DNA of 64,000 nucleotides from Candidatus Electrothrix scaldis (GTDB lineage Bacteria; Desulfobacterota; Desulfobulbia; Desulfobulbales; Desulfobulbaceae): NCBI GenBank assembly GCA_033584155.1, contig CP138355.1, positions 2,923,826 to 2,987,825 of the forward strand, read 5' to 3'. Shown piece by piece: positions 16,303 to 25,100 of this stretch (position 1 is its first letter; each line of letters starts with the position of its first letter). The notes under the pieces were generated by a model. It saw only the letters and a program-made list of their open reading frames with translations, ran no database searches and was not told where the DNA came from. The position numbers and the translations under genes were made by a program.

Positions 16303-17835
16303 ACAGGCAATACTGCAGGACTTGCCTTGGCATTTGCTCAAAGAACGCAAAAAATCGAGCGCTAATATGATTCAGCTGGCTGCGTAAAAGTAAAAACCGT
16401 GAAAGATATAAATTTTCAAGCTGTTCCTGCAACTTCCTGAGCAGAACCATCAGATTCATGACCAGGAAGATACAGTTAATCCATGCTTCAGAGGTCCTCT
16501 GAAGTTTTGCCCGGATGTAGTTGAGTCGGTAGCCGTTTTTTCCTTGGCCAAATTTCCCCTCAATGGGGATCCGTTCTCGACTATCCCGAATTCGTTGTGC
16601 TTTCAGTTCCCGAAGACGTTCTTTGTTTTCTTCTGTCTCTTTCGGGGACCTGCCCATTCGTTTACCACCAAATCGAATGCCTTTCTCTTTGAGATATTTA
16701 CGGTTTTCTCTTGTTCCGTAGATCTGATCAGCCAGTACGACTGCCGGATAGTAACCATTCCGGCGCTTGTAACTCTCCACTTGCTCACGCAAATCCGTGC
16801 CTTCGTTGAAGGCATCCCAACCAATATGATCGACAAAAGCCAAACCATCGACCATGCTCACGCTGAGTTTGGCACCGAACTCCACATTTTTACCTGCTTT
16901 CCCACGAACTATTGGTCGTACATGAGGTTGGGCAATGGAAACAATTCGGTCATCGCAACGTCGTTTTCGTTTTTTGTACATCTCATCCTGCTGGCGATAC
17001 ACATGCTGAATGATCCAATACTGTCGTTGTTGCTGATGGGGAAGTGGAAAAGGTGCCGATCCAACATTATCAAGCAACTCTTCAATATATCGTATATTTC
17101 TTCGGACGTACTGTAATTGCTGCCGAAGTCCGCGCCGCAGATTTTTTTTTGCCTGGTTTCTTTTTTTTAGCCAGGTTCAGGTAGTTTTTGCGAGCAACTC
17201 TCCGATATGTCCTGGGCTTTTTTGGGGTAGTCACTCTGTTTGTACAGATCATCAATCAGCTGCTCGGAAATCTCACGGGCTTCGTTGAGTAAACTCAGAT
17301 CAGTCGGGTAACGAATCGCTTGCTCAGCAACCGTTGCATCGACAAGCATTTTTCCCTTATTTTCAACGGGCTCTTCCTCACCCTTATCCTCTTTTTCATC
17401 TTCATTTGTCGTACTTTTCTTTGAGAGAGCAAGTTTTTCCAAAATCACTTCTTCAAACGCAGAAAAGACATCCTTTCCCATCCGTTTTCGAATCTCAACA
17501 AACAGGCTGGGAGCTAGAGGTTGCTTGTCTTGAAAAGAAGAAAACCCAACAAAATACTGAAGATAGGGGTTCTCCTGAATCTGGAGTACGGTTTCTTCGT
17601 CACTGAGCGTCAGCTTATGTTTAATGATTAACGCGCCGATCACCAATCTGGCATTTTTGGCAGGTCGCCCCTGACGCGGGTCCAATGTTCGGTAATATCT
17701 GATGGCGAACTCATCCCACGGAATAACTTTATGCCATTTGATCCATCTGTTTTCAGGGTTCAGTTTACCTCCAAACGGAAGGCTGAATCCTTCAAGTGTA
17801 AGCTGTCTGTCACTGGTGTACCTAATCATGTGCAT
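16283..17835 (-). mobile_element. IS element with frameshifted transposase (IS5/IS1182-like)
   Basis: The transposase starts at 17835 (MHMIRYTSDRQLTLEGF) with the N-terminal helical domain (PLAPSLFVEIRKRMGKDVF, VDATVAEQAIRYPTDLSLLN). It continues after 17077 with the DDE core (DRIVSIAQPHVRPIVRGKAG, VVLADQIYGTRENRKYLKEK, IPIEGKFGQGKNGYRLNYIR). The frame is broken twice. An A6 tract at about 17218-17224 shifts it, giving a stop at 17167-17169, and an A9 tract at 17142-17150 shifts it again. Removing one A from each tract restores one continuous protein through KPRTYRRVARKNYLNLAKKK and KNLRRGLRQQLQYVRRN. The terminal inverted repeats could not be resolved; weak similarity exists between 16340-16366 and 17886-17915. 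The element is probably inactive. Confidence 0.75.
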
Positions 17836-18108
17836 GCCTTATGAGGGGGTGAACGTCAAAAACATGCATATTTTACAATATTTTTACAGGTTTTTCATTT
17901 AAAATCAGCGCACTGAGAGTTTTTAAGGACAATCTAAATAATGAGATATTTTCTACGGTCTTCAGGCTAAATGCAGTTTTTGCTTTCTTCAGGGTGAAAT
18001 CACTGTAGACCATGTAGCTCTCCTGTTTACTGGGTTATTATCTCTGCATTTTTCAGTAAAGAATATTATCATATTACTTTTGTAATCCACACAGAAAAAG
18101 AAAAATGC

Positions 18109-18138
18109 TTGACAAAAAATAATCAAGGGAAGTATATA
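18109..18138 (+). promoter_or_regulatory. Strong sigma-70-like promoter of the RHS operon
   Basis: TTGACA at 18109-18114 and TATATA at 18133-18138 are separated by 18 bases. A transcript from here would begin near 18145 and carry about 155 bases of leader before the first gene, containing the riboswitch-like element at 18191-18278. Confidence 0.6.
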
Positions 18139-18190
18139 CGCTTTTACCACAAGAGCACAGAGATGCTTCACTTTCTGGTGGAGGAGCCGG

Positions 18191-18278
18191 AAGGTTGAAA
18201 AGGCCACAGCCGTCGTGAGGCGGTGTCGGAAAGCTACGGATCTCTCGTAAAAAGAGAGACTGCCGGGTTACCAACTTT
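18191..18278 (+). promoter_or_regulatory. GEMM-I (c-di-GMP-I) riboswitch candidate
   Basis: The leader matches the c-di-GMP-I aptamer plan. The closing stem P1 is AAGGTTG (18191-18197) with CAACTTT (18272-18278). The second stem is CCGTC (18210-18214) and GGCGG (18219-18223) capped by a GTGA tetraloop of the GNRA type. It is followed by the highly conserved AAAGCTACGG (18230-18239). The third stem is TCTCTC (18241-18246) with GAGAGA (18254-18259), then GCCGGGTTACC (18262-18272). At the position that distinguishes ligands, the alignment AAGGC suggests G rather than A, favouring c-di-GMP over cGAMP. The ribosome binding site AGGGGAGAGG lies 12 bases downstream. Alignment was done by eye. Confidence 0.7.
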
Positions 18279-18299
18279 TACTTTAATCAGGGGAGAGGT

Positions 18300-19565
18300 A
18301 TGAATACTCACGGGAAGGGTTTCAGATCGTTCCGTAGGATCTGCTCTTTTGTGCAGACCTTTTCTTTCTGTCTCCCCTGTTTACTTCTCACACTTCTTGC
18401 TACCCCTGCCGAATCCTCCCTCGTAAAATTTGAGTACGACCCAGCCGGAAACATGATCTCCGAGCAGGATAAGTACTATGAATACAATGATGCCAACCAG
18501 CTTGTCCGGGTTCGGAAAGATGCTCCTGACGGAGAAATCATTGCCGAATACGTTTACGATTACCAAGGCCAACGGGTCAAAAAAACAGAAAACGGTGTCA
18601 CGACCTATTATGTCGGCAAACATTACGAGGAAAGAAAAGGGGCTACCGTCAACGAAAAGACCAACTATTTTTTTGCCAATAATCAAAGAATCGCCAAGAG
18701 TTCGCAGAAAAACAAAGCCCCGCCCGAACTAAGCTATTACCTGAATAACCACCTCGGCAGTGCCGATGTTATCATCAATGAACAAGGCACCCAAACAGAA
18801 CGACTTAGGTATCTTCCGTTCGGTGGATACCGCACCTTCCCGAAAGAAAAGCACACCTTCACCGGCAAAGAAAGAGACGAAGTAACGGACAACTACTACT
18901 TCGAGGCCCGGTACTACAATCCGAATATCAGAAGGTTTACGCAGGCTGATACGATTGTTCCTGATCTGTATGATCCGCAGAGTTTGAATCGGTATGCGTA
19001 TGCGAGAAATAGTCCGGTTGTTTATACTGATCCGAGTGGGCATTTTATTTTTGCTGCAATTGCTATTGGATGGGCTGCATTTGAGATAGGATCGACAATT
19101 TATGATGCTGTATGTACCTATAATGATCTTAGAAATGAACAATTAACAGATTTTCAGAAAACTGAATCGGTTGCATTTTTTGTTGCTGGGCTTGAGGCCC
19201 CCGGCTCTGGACGTCTATGGAAAAAAGGGCTTGGATTTGTTAGTAACTTAAAGAGTGTAGGAAAAGTAAAAAAAATATTTCAAAATGCGTATGATCTTGC
19301 AAAGAGTGGTGGAAAACACAGTGGCTTTTTAAATAATTATCTTAAAGTTTCATCAGATAGTATACGGAAAGGCATTAGCTCTCTTGAAGAGGAGATATAC
19401 GAGCATAAAGATAAAATAAAAAATCCAAAAAAATATATTGAAAAATGGGATGAATTAGACGCAAGGCAAAGGGAACATCTTATTAACAGTAAATGGCCTT
19501 CTGATATTAAAAGACAATCTGAACAAATAGAAATATTAGAGGGGATTCTAAAAAGAAGAAAATAA
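18300..19565 (+). CDS. Exported RHS-core tip protein 1 with C-terminal toxin-like domain
   Basis: The 421-residue protein begins with a signal peptide (hydrophobic FSFCLPCLLLTLLATPAES to residue 39). Residues 40-250 contain two YD-type repeats and the RHS core (YLNNHLGSADVIINEQG, FTGKERDEVTDNYYFEARYY, then QADTIVPDLYDPQSLNRYAY and TDPSGH). This is what ends the RHS cage in TcC and Rhs toxins, where the variable C-terminus is the toxin. Here residues 251-421 include a hydrophobic stretch and end in GKHSGFLNNYLKVSSDSIRK, then HLINSKWPSDIKRQSEQIEI, a C-terminal domain I know only as an RHS-associated effector of unknown activity. The tail is AT-rich compared with the core. The next gene is probably its immunity gene. 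Confidence 0.85.
   Translation: MNTHGKGFRSFRRICSFVQTFSFCLPCLLLTLLATPAESSLVKFEYDPAGNMISEQDKYYEYNDANQLVRVRKDAPDGEIIAEYVYDYQGQRVKKTENGVTTYYVGKHYEERKGATVNEKTNYFFANNQRIAKSSQKNKAPPELSYYLNNHLGSADVIINEQGTQTERLRYLPFGGYRTFPKEKHTFTGKERDEVTDNYYFEARYYNPNIRRFTQADTIVPDLYDPQSLNRYAYARNSPVVYTDPSGHFIFAAIAIGWAAFEIGSTIYDAVCTYNDLRNEQLTDFQKTESVAFFVAGLEAPGSGRLWKKGLGFVSNLKSVGKVKKIFQNAYDLAKSGGKHSGFLNNYLKVSSDSIRKGISSLEEEIYEHKDKIKNPKKYIEKWDELDARQREHLINSKWPSDIKRQSEQIEILEGILKRRK
18424..19043 (+). repeat. RHS-core direct repeat, copy 1 (partner 20934-21553)
   Basis: The 620 bases coding for the RHS core of tip 1 align without gaps, at an offset of 2510 bases, with those of tip 2. The similarity stops where the two proteins' C-termini diverge. 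Most differences are synonymous or conservative. The pair is long and similar enough for homologous recombination, which would delete the genes between them and fuse tip 1's N-terminus to tip 2's tail. Confidence 0.85.
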
Positions 19566-19574
19566 TAAATTATT

Positions 19575-19826
19575 ATGAATAATGATAAATATAAGTATTA
19601 TTTAATTGATTTATTATCCTTAATCAAGGATAGAGCGATTAATATGAAAAAAGATGGGGAGCAATCCGATAGCCAAACAGATTCATTTAAATCTGGTTAT
19701 TTGATGGCAATTCATGAAGTTATATCTTTAGCTAGAGATCAAGCTGATGCCTTTGGTATATCTCCAGATGATATTGGTTTAACAGGTAAAAATAATAGTA
19801 TTAAATTTGAAGATATGATTTTGTAG
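19575..19826 (+). CDS. Probable immunity protein for RHS tip 1
   Basis: An 83-residue acidic, helical, cytoplasmic protein (no signal peptide) starting 9 bases after the RHS tip stop. The position, size and low GC match the toxin C-terminus it follows, which is the standard arrangement of RHS toxin-immunity pairs. The sequence (YKYYLIDLLSLIKDRAINMK, SFKSGYLMAIHEVISLARDQ, SPDDIGLTGK) is not one I can name; short proteins with a SGYLMAIHEVISLA-like helix are common behind RHS/contact-dependent effectors. The function is inferred from context. Confidence 0.65.
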   Translation: MNNDKYKYYLIDLLSLIKDRAINMKKDGEQSDSQTDSFKSGYLMAIHEVISLARDQADAFGISPDDIGLTGKNNSIKFEDMIL

Positions 19827-19896
19827 GTAAAAAACTATATTTTTTAATGTTGATGTAATAAAAGTTACATCCTATTTAATCTTATGGAGTCCCCCA

Positions 19897-20850
19897 ATGC
19901 TTCCCAACCCAAGAATAAAAACAACCACCAAACACCATCTCCTCACAACCATACTCCTAACCCTTTTCTTCAGCGCAAGCACCACCCTTGCCAACGAAGT
20001 CCCCAACGTTGTCCATTACGAAGGCTATCTCACCAAAAACGGTGCCCAGACAACCAGTAATGGAAAGGGAAACAGCGGCAATTCGAATAGCGGTGGTGGC
20101 AGTCAGGCGATCCAGGATGGCGAGTACGACATGACCTTTCGCCTCTACGATGTCCCCGCCCAGGGCGAAGCTCTCTGGACAGAAACCTGGGACAGCTCAA
20201 CCATGCAGGTGCTTGTCAGTAAAGGACATTACAGAGTATTCCTCGGTATCCATACGCCGCTTCTCCCCTCATTTTTCAAAGAACATCCCGAGACCTATCT
20301 CGGTGTCACCATCGGTGATGAAGATGAAATGCTCCCCCGGATGCGAATCGCTTCCGTTCCTTATGCAATGAGCACCTATTCCGATGAACCGCCTTTTCCG
20401 GCAGGCGGAATCATTCTATGGAGCGGTGAGATCGGAAATATCCCTGAAGGCTGGGCGCTGTGCGACGGAACCAACGGCACCCCGGATTTACGGGAAAGAT
20501 TTGTTTTAGGGGCTGGCGGAAGTTACGGGCCGGGACAAAAGGGAGGCAGTTCAAGTCATAGCCACACAATACCCGGTCAGGAACTTACCATCAGTTCCGG
20601 CGGTGCGCATTCTCATCACATGGATTTCCAGATTCACAAAGAGCAATGTATAGATGATTGTCGCGATGGTGCTGACGATGGGGATAAAAGTGTCGGCTCG
20701 GACAGTCACGGCCACCAGATAGTCGGAGATACCAATACCGACGGAAGTCATACGCATACGGTATCAAGTCATAATCACGGCGGGGTAACAGGTGCAGCCA
20801 GCGCAAGTCTGCCACCGTTTTTCGCTCTGGCCTATATCATGAAGCTCTAA
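19897..20850 (+). CDS. Exported phage tail-collar-like protein with His-rich C-terminus
   Basis: A 317-residue protein with a signal peptide (LLTTILLTLFFSASTTLAN). After a Gly/Asn/Ser-rich linker (SNGKGNSGNSNSGGGS) comes a beta-rich region ending RMRIASVPYAMS, as in many secreted proteins of this kind. Then a tail-collar domain (GGIILWSGEIGNIPEGWALC, DGTNGTPDLRERFVLGAGG) and a C-terminus with many histidines (SSHSHTIPG, GGAHSHHMDF, GSHTHTVSSHNHGG) ending in the PPFFALAYIMKL typical of collar domains. In phages this fold trimerises and can bind iron through His pairs. Inside this operon it may be a surface adhesin or a fibre for the RHS complex; that is inference. Confidence 0.75.
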   Translation: MLPNPRIKTTTKHHLLTTILLTLFFSASTTLANEVPNVVHYEGYLTKNGAQTTSNGKGNSGNSNSGGGSQAIQDGEYDMTFRLYDVPAQGEALWTETWDSSTMQVLVSKGHYRVFLGIHTPLLPSFFKEHPETYLGVTIGDEDEMLPRMRIASVPYAMSTYSDEPPFPAGGIILWSGEIGNIPEGWALCDGTNGTPDLRERFVLGAGGSYGPGQKGGSSSHSHTIPGQELTISSGGAHSHHMDFQIHKEQCIDDCRDGADDGDKSVGSDSHGHQIVGDTNTDGSHTHTVSSHNHGGVTGAASASLPPFFALAYIMKL

Positions 20851-20866
20851 TTCAGGGATTCGATTC

Positions 20867-22099
20867 ATGCGTTATTTTTTTATCATAACGGCTCTTCTCG
20901 CCTTCATCGCCACCCCGGCCAACTCCGCCTTGGTGAAATTCGAGTATGATGCCGCCGGAAACATGATTTCCGAGCAGGGAAAATACTACGAATACAACGA
21001 TGCTAATCAGCTCGTCCGGGTCAGAAAAGATTCTCCTGACGGAGAGATTCTTGCCGAATACGTGTATGACTATCAGGGCCAGCGGGTCAAAAAGACGGAA
21101 AACGGGGTTACCACCTATTACATCGGCAAGCATTACGAGGAAAGAAAAGGAACGACCGTTAACGAAAAGACCAGCTATTTCTTTGCCAACAGTCAGCGGA
21201 TTGCCAAGAGTACGCAGAAGAACAAAGCTCCCCCGGAAGTAAGCTATTACCTGAATAATCACCTCGGCAGTGCCGATGTCATCATCAATGAACAAGGCAC
21301 GCAAACAGACAGACTCAGATATTTCCCCTACGGCGGTTACCGCACCTTCCCGCAAGAAAAGCACACCTTTACCGGCAAAGAACGGGATGAAGTAACGGAT
21401 AACTACTACTTCGAGGCCCGGTACTACAATCCGAATATCAGAAGGTTTACGCAGGCTGATACGGTTATTCCTGATTTGTATGATCCACAGAGTTTGAATA
21501 GGTATGCGTATGTCCAGAATAATCCACTTAATTTTACCGATCCAACGGGACATAATAAGGTGACAAGCTGGTTGCTGAGGCAATCCAAGAGGATTGCTGC
21601 GAAAGCAAAACCTTATGTGCCAGTCGCTCGTGACAAAATAAAGGAATACGCCAGTAAAAGCTGGAGTGGAACGAAATCAGTTGCAACTAAAGGATGGAAC
21701 AGTACGAAATCTGCTGCCGATAGAGGATGGAATAGTACCAAATCTACTGCCAGTAGGGGATGGAACGGCACCAAGTCTGTTGCTAGTAAAGGATGGGATA
21801 ACACGAAATCTTTGGGGCGAAAAGGTATTGATGGTATCAAAAATAAAGTGAAGAATTTGTCTGTTAAAAGTGTCGGCAAAGAAGTTGTAAAAGATATTGC
21901 TGTCGAATATGTAGTCGATAAAGTTTCTACGGCTCTTTTTGGAGAAGAACAGGATATTCCTTATGTAAAGGATGTGCTATTAATGCACCCTTATGGAATT
22001 CCTTTATATATGTTTTTGAAGCCAAAGGCGGCTGGAGGACCGGATGCTGATGTCCCTTATGACGGAAGTAATGACATGAACTGTTTGGATAAAAAGTGA
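20867..22099 (+). CDS. Exported RHS-core tip protein 2 with GW-repeat tail
   Basis: The 410-residue protein has its own signal peptide (FFIITALLAFIATPANS) and then an RHS core (residues about 22-231) that is nearly identical to tip 1, ending in NFTDPTGH. The tail is different. It has a basic segment (LLRQSKRIAAKAKPYVPVAR), five 11-residue repeats of the form GWNSTKSxAxR/K (residues 265-319), and an end segment (VKSVGKEVVKDIAVEYVVDK, MHPYGIPLYMFLKPKA). No nuclease or other toxin motif is recognised. It begins 16 bases after the collar gene. The tail is followed directly by the large shell gene, so no obvious immunity gene exists. Confidence 0.82.
   Translation: MRYFFIITALLAFIATPANSALVKFEYDAAGNMISEQGKYYEYNDANQLVRVRKDSPDGEILAEYVYDYQGQRVKKTENGVTTYYIGKHYEERKGTTVNEKTSYFFANSQRIAKSTQKNKAPPEVSYYLNNHLGSADVIINEQGTQTDRLRYFPYGGYRTFPQEKHTFTGKERDEVTDNYYFEARYYNPNIRRFTQADTVIPDLYDPQSLNRYAYVQNNPLNFTDPTGHNKVTSWLLRQSKRIAAKAKPYVPVARDKIKEYASKSWSGTKSVATKGWNSTKSAADRGWNSTKSTASRGWNGTKSVASKGWDNTKSLGRKGIDGIKNKVKNLSVKSVGKEVVKDIAVEYVVDKVSTALFGEEQDIPYVKDVLLMHPYGIPLYMFLKPKAAGGPDADVPYDGSNDMNCLDKK
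21659..21823 (+). repeat. Five tandem 33-bp repeats in RHS tip 2
   Basis: Five in-frame 33-base units encode 11-residue repeats: SWSGTKSVATK, GWNSTKSAADR, GWNSTKSTASR, GWNGTKSVASK and GWDNTKSLGRK. The DNA is conserved around GGATGGAA and ACGAAATCT. The repeated Trp plus alternating basic residues suggests an amphipathic or membrane-active helix. Confidence 0.8.
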
Positions 22100-22128
22100 T
22101 AAATTTTGATATATAAAAGAGCCCGAAA

Positions 22129-25100
22129 ATGTACTCCTTTTTGAAAACGATTTTTATACTTCTTCTTCTCACTGCCACAGCCTTCGCTGCCGAAGAATAC
22201 GACTATACCTACCGATTCTCCGCCGCCGCGAAACCGGAAACCCATTTCAAAAACATCTGGGGAGCCTGGCAGACCGACCTCAACTCTGGGGCCTTCGGCT
22301 ATACCTTCAACATCGAAGTCCCGCCCGGAACCGTCGGCCTTCAGCCTTCACTCCAGCTCGTTTACAACAGCCAGGGTGCCCAAAGCAAAGCAGGCTGGTC
22401 AGGAGCCGGTTGGGATCTTCCTATCCCGTACATCCAGCGGGACATCGAATACAGCAAAAACAATCCCAATGATGACACCTTTGACCTCCAGATGGACGGT
22501 AAACACGATCTTATCCCGCAGGGTTCTGGAAAGTACAAAACCAAGATCGATAAATATCTCAGCATCGAAACCAGAAACAACGGTCAGAACAGTAAAAAGA
22601 TGTACTGGATTGTCCGCAGCACGGACGGCACCGAGTATCGCTTCGGCTATTTCAATCACTCCGAACAGCTCCAGTTCAATCAGGACGGGCGAGTAGAAAC
22701 TCAGGTCTATCGCTGGTGGCTGGATACGGTCACCGATGTTCACGGCAACACCATCCATTTCACCTATACAGAAACAGAGACTGCAACATATATCAGCAAG
22801 ATAGAATACAACCGAAACAAACTCAGAAAAGTAGAATTCAACTGGGAATCCAATCCTTATGCCTATATGACCATCAATCAAGGCTCCCAGGAAAAGTTCA
22901 CCCAACGTCTGCAATCCATTACCGTGACTGTGAGCAATCAGCTCGTAAGACGCTATGACCTGTCCTACAAAGGAAATGCAATAGGTTCCAATTCCTTATT
23001 AACCCAAATCAGAACCGTTGGTTCAGACGGCAGTTCATCCTTGCCGCCGGTCCAATTCGGCTACAAGGAGATGCAGCTCGGGTTCTCTCCATATATTGAG
23101 TGGGCATATTCAGGGGATGAGCCTATTCGGGAAACTGATGACGACAGTGATACAGTTAAGGATTTAATGGATGTCAACGGTGATGGTTTGCCTGATCGTG
23201 TTCACTATGACGATGGAGAATGGGATATTCGTCTCAACACCGGAACAGGATTTGAGTCCACGGAAAAAAAGTGGGACGTGCCCAATAAGTGGTCTATTCG
23301 CCAGATTCACACCCCGGACGAGCCGGATGAAGAGGCGAACACCAGAACATCCCCGATGGATGTGAACCGGGACGGCTATATTGATTTTGTCTGCGCGGAT
23401 GATAAGGCGGATAACGGAAAACATGACTGCCCAGAAGATGACAAGTTCAATGTAATTCTTGGTAACGGCAACGGATTCCAGACTTGGCAATACTGGGATC
23501 TCCCCACAAATGATGTTTTTGTGCAGCGGGTTCGGGATGCGGAAGACAGCTCCGGCGATGTTCGCCAGGCTTTTTTCGATATGAACGGTGACGGTCTGCC
23601 GGATCTCGTTAAAATTAATGAATCCGGCAATAAGTTTACGAGTAAATACGGAAACGGCTGGGTCGTCTGGTTCAATACCGGATCAAGTTTTAACGGTAAT
23701 GAGTGGTTCTGGCATGATCCGGTTGATAACTATAAGGGATATATCACTGATGTGCACAGAGATGAAGACGATGATCGCATGCCGATCAAGGTCACTTATG
23801 AGGATATGAACGGCGACGGCCTGCCTGACATGGTTGATGCACGGGATAATGACGGCAATTGGAAAGTTTATCTGAACGACGGTAGCAGTTTTCTCTCCGC
23901 AGAAACTTGGTATGCTGGGGCCGAATATATTCGCAATACCAAAAAGGAGAGTGGTGACCTGAAAGATAACCTCATTGACATGAACGGCGACGGTCTGCCG
24001 GATCGGGTTTACGGTGAAAACGGCAATACCTGGTGGGTGATGTTTAATACAGGCAGAGGTTTTCTTACTGCCCAGCAATGGCCGACTAATGCTGGTCTTC
24101 CAGATAAGTATTTACGAGATGTTAAGACGAGTGGAGAAGTTCATCGGGATGTGCAGGATATTAATGGTGACGGTTCCCCGGATCTTATCCGCAAGAAATC
24201 AGATCATTGGTGGGTTTACATGAATCAATCTGTCCAGGCGGATCTGATGAAAAGCGTAAAAACCTCCTACGGTGGCACGGTTGCGGTAACGTATAAGTCG
24301 TCGCGGGAATTTCCCCAGACCCGCTTACCTTTTAACTTCTGGTTGGTATCATCTTCTACGACCAATAACGGTATGAGCGGGGATCATGCGCTCACAAGCT
24401 CAACCAGTTATCAGTATGAAGGTGGAGTGTACGATTATTCGACCCGGGAATTCCGTGGCTTTTATAAAGTTACTGAAACGCGAGCAGATAACACCAGAGT
24501 GGAACATGTTTTTCATCAGGATGAGGGCAGAAAGGGGAAGAAAATTTCCGAGCCGGTGTATTCGGCAGACGGGAAAAAATATGCCTCCAGTGACTGGAAT
24601 TGGAAAACTTCTGTAAGTAATGGGGTGTATCAGACCGTCTTATACGTGCAGGATCAGAACACCTTTGACGGGCTGTCAGATCCTGCCACTGCCAAGACGA
24701 TCAGGACAATCTATCAGTCCTATGATATGTATGGCAATCCCTTACTGATTAAGCATTTGAATGATGTATCGACTTCAAGTGACGATCTCTATGAGCATTA
24801 CGAGTACGTGTATAATGCCTTCTTTAATATCGTGAATACCCCCTGGCGACATTATTTCACAGACACGGAAAACGGAAAAGTTCTGCGAGAAACCCGGTTT
24901 GGCTATGATTACAAGTCACCGGGAATGGTTCCTGATTTTGGACTGTTAACACAGAAAGTTGAGTTTGTCGATACGGGTGATGATGCGGTGACCTATTTTA
25001 ATTACGACGGTTACGGAAATCAGAAAAGCGTACTTGATGCTGAAGGGCGGTTAAGTGAAACGAAATGGGACAAGAAATATCATACTTTTCCGGTCAAGAA

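Noticed and set aside
18191-18278. cGAMP-specific variant of the GEMM riboswitch
   Set aside because: The position that distinguishes the ligands appears to be G by my alignment; a covariance check could change this.
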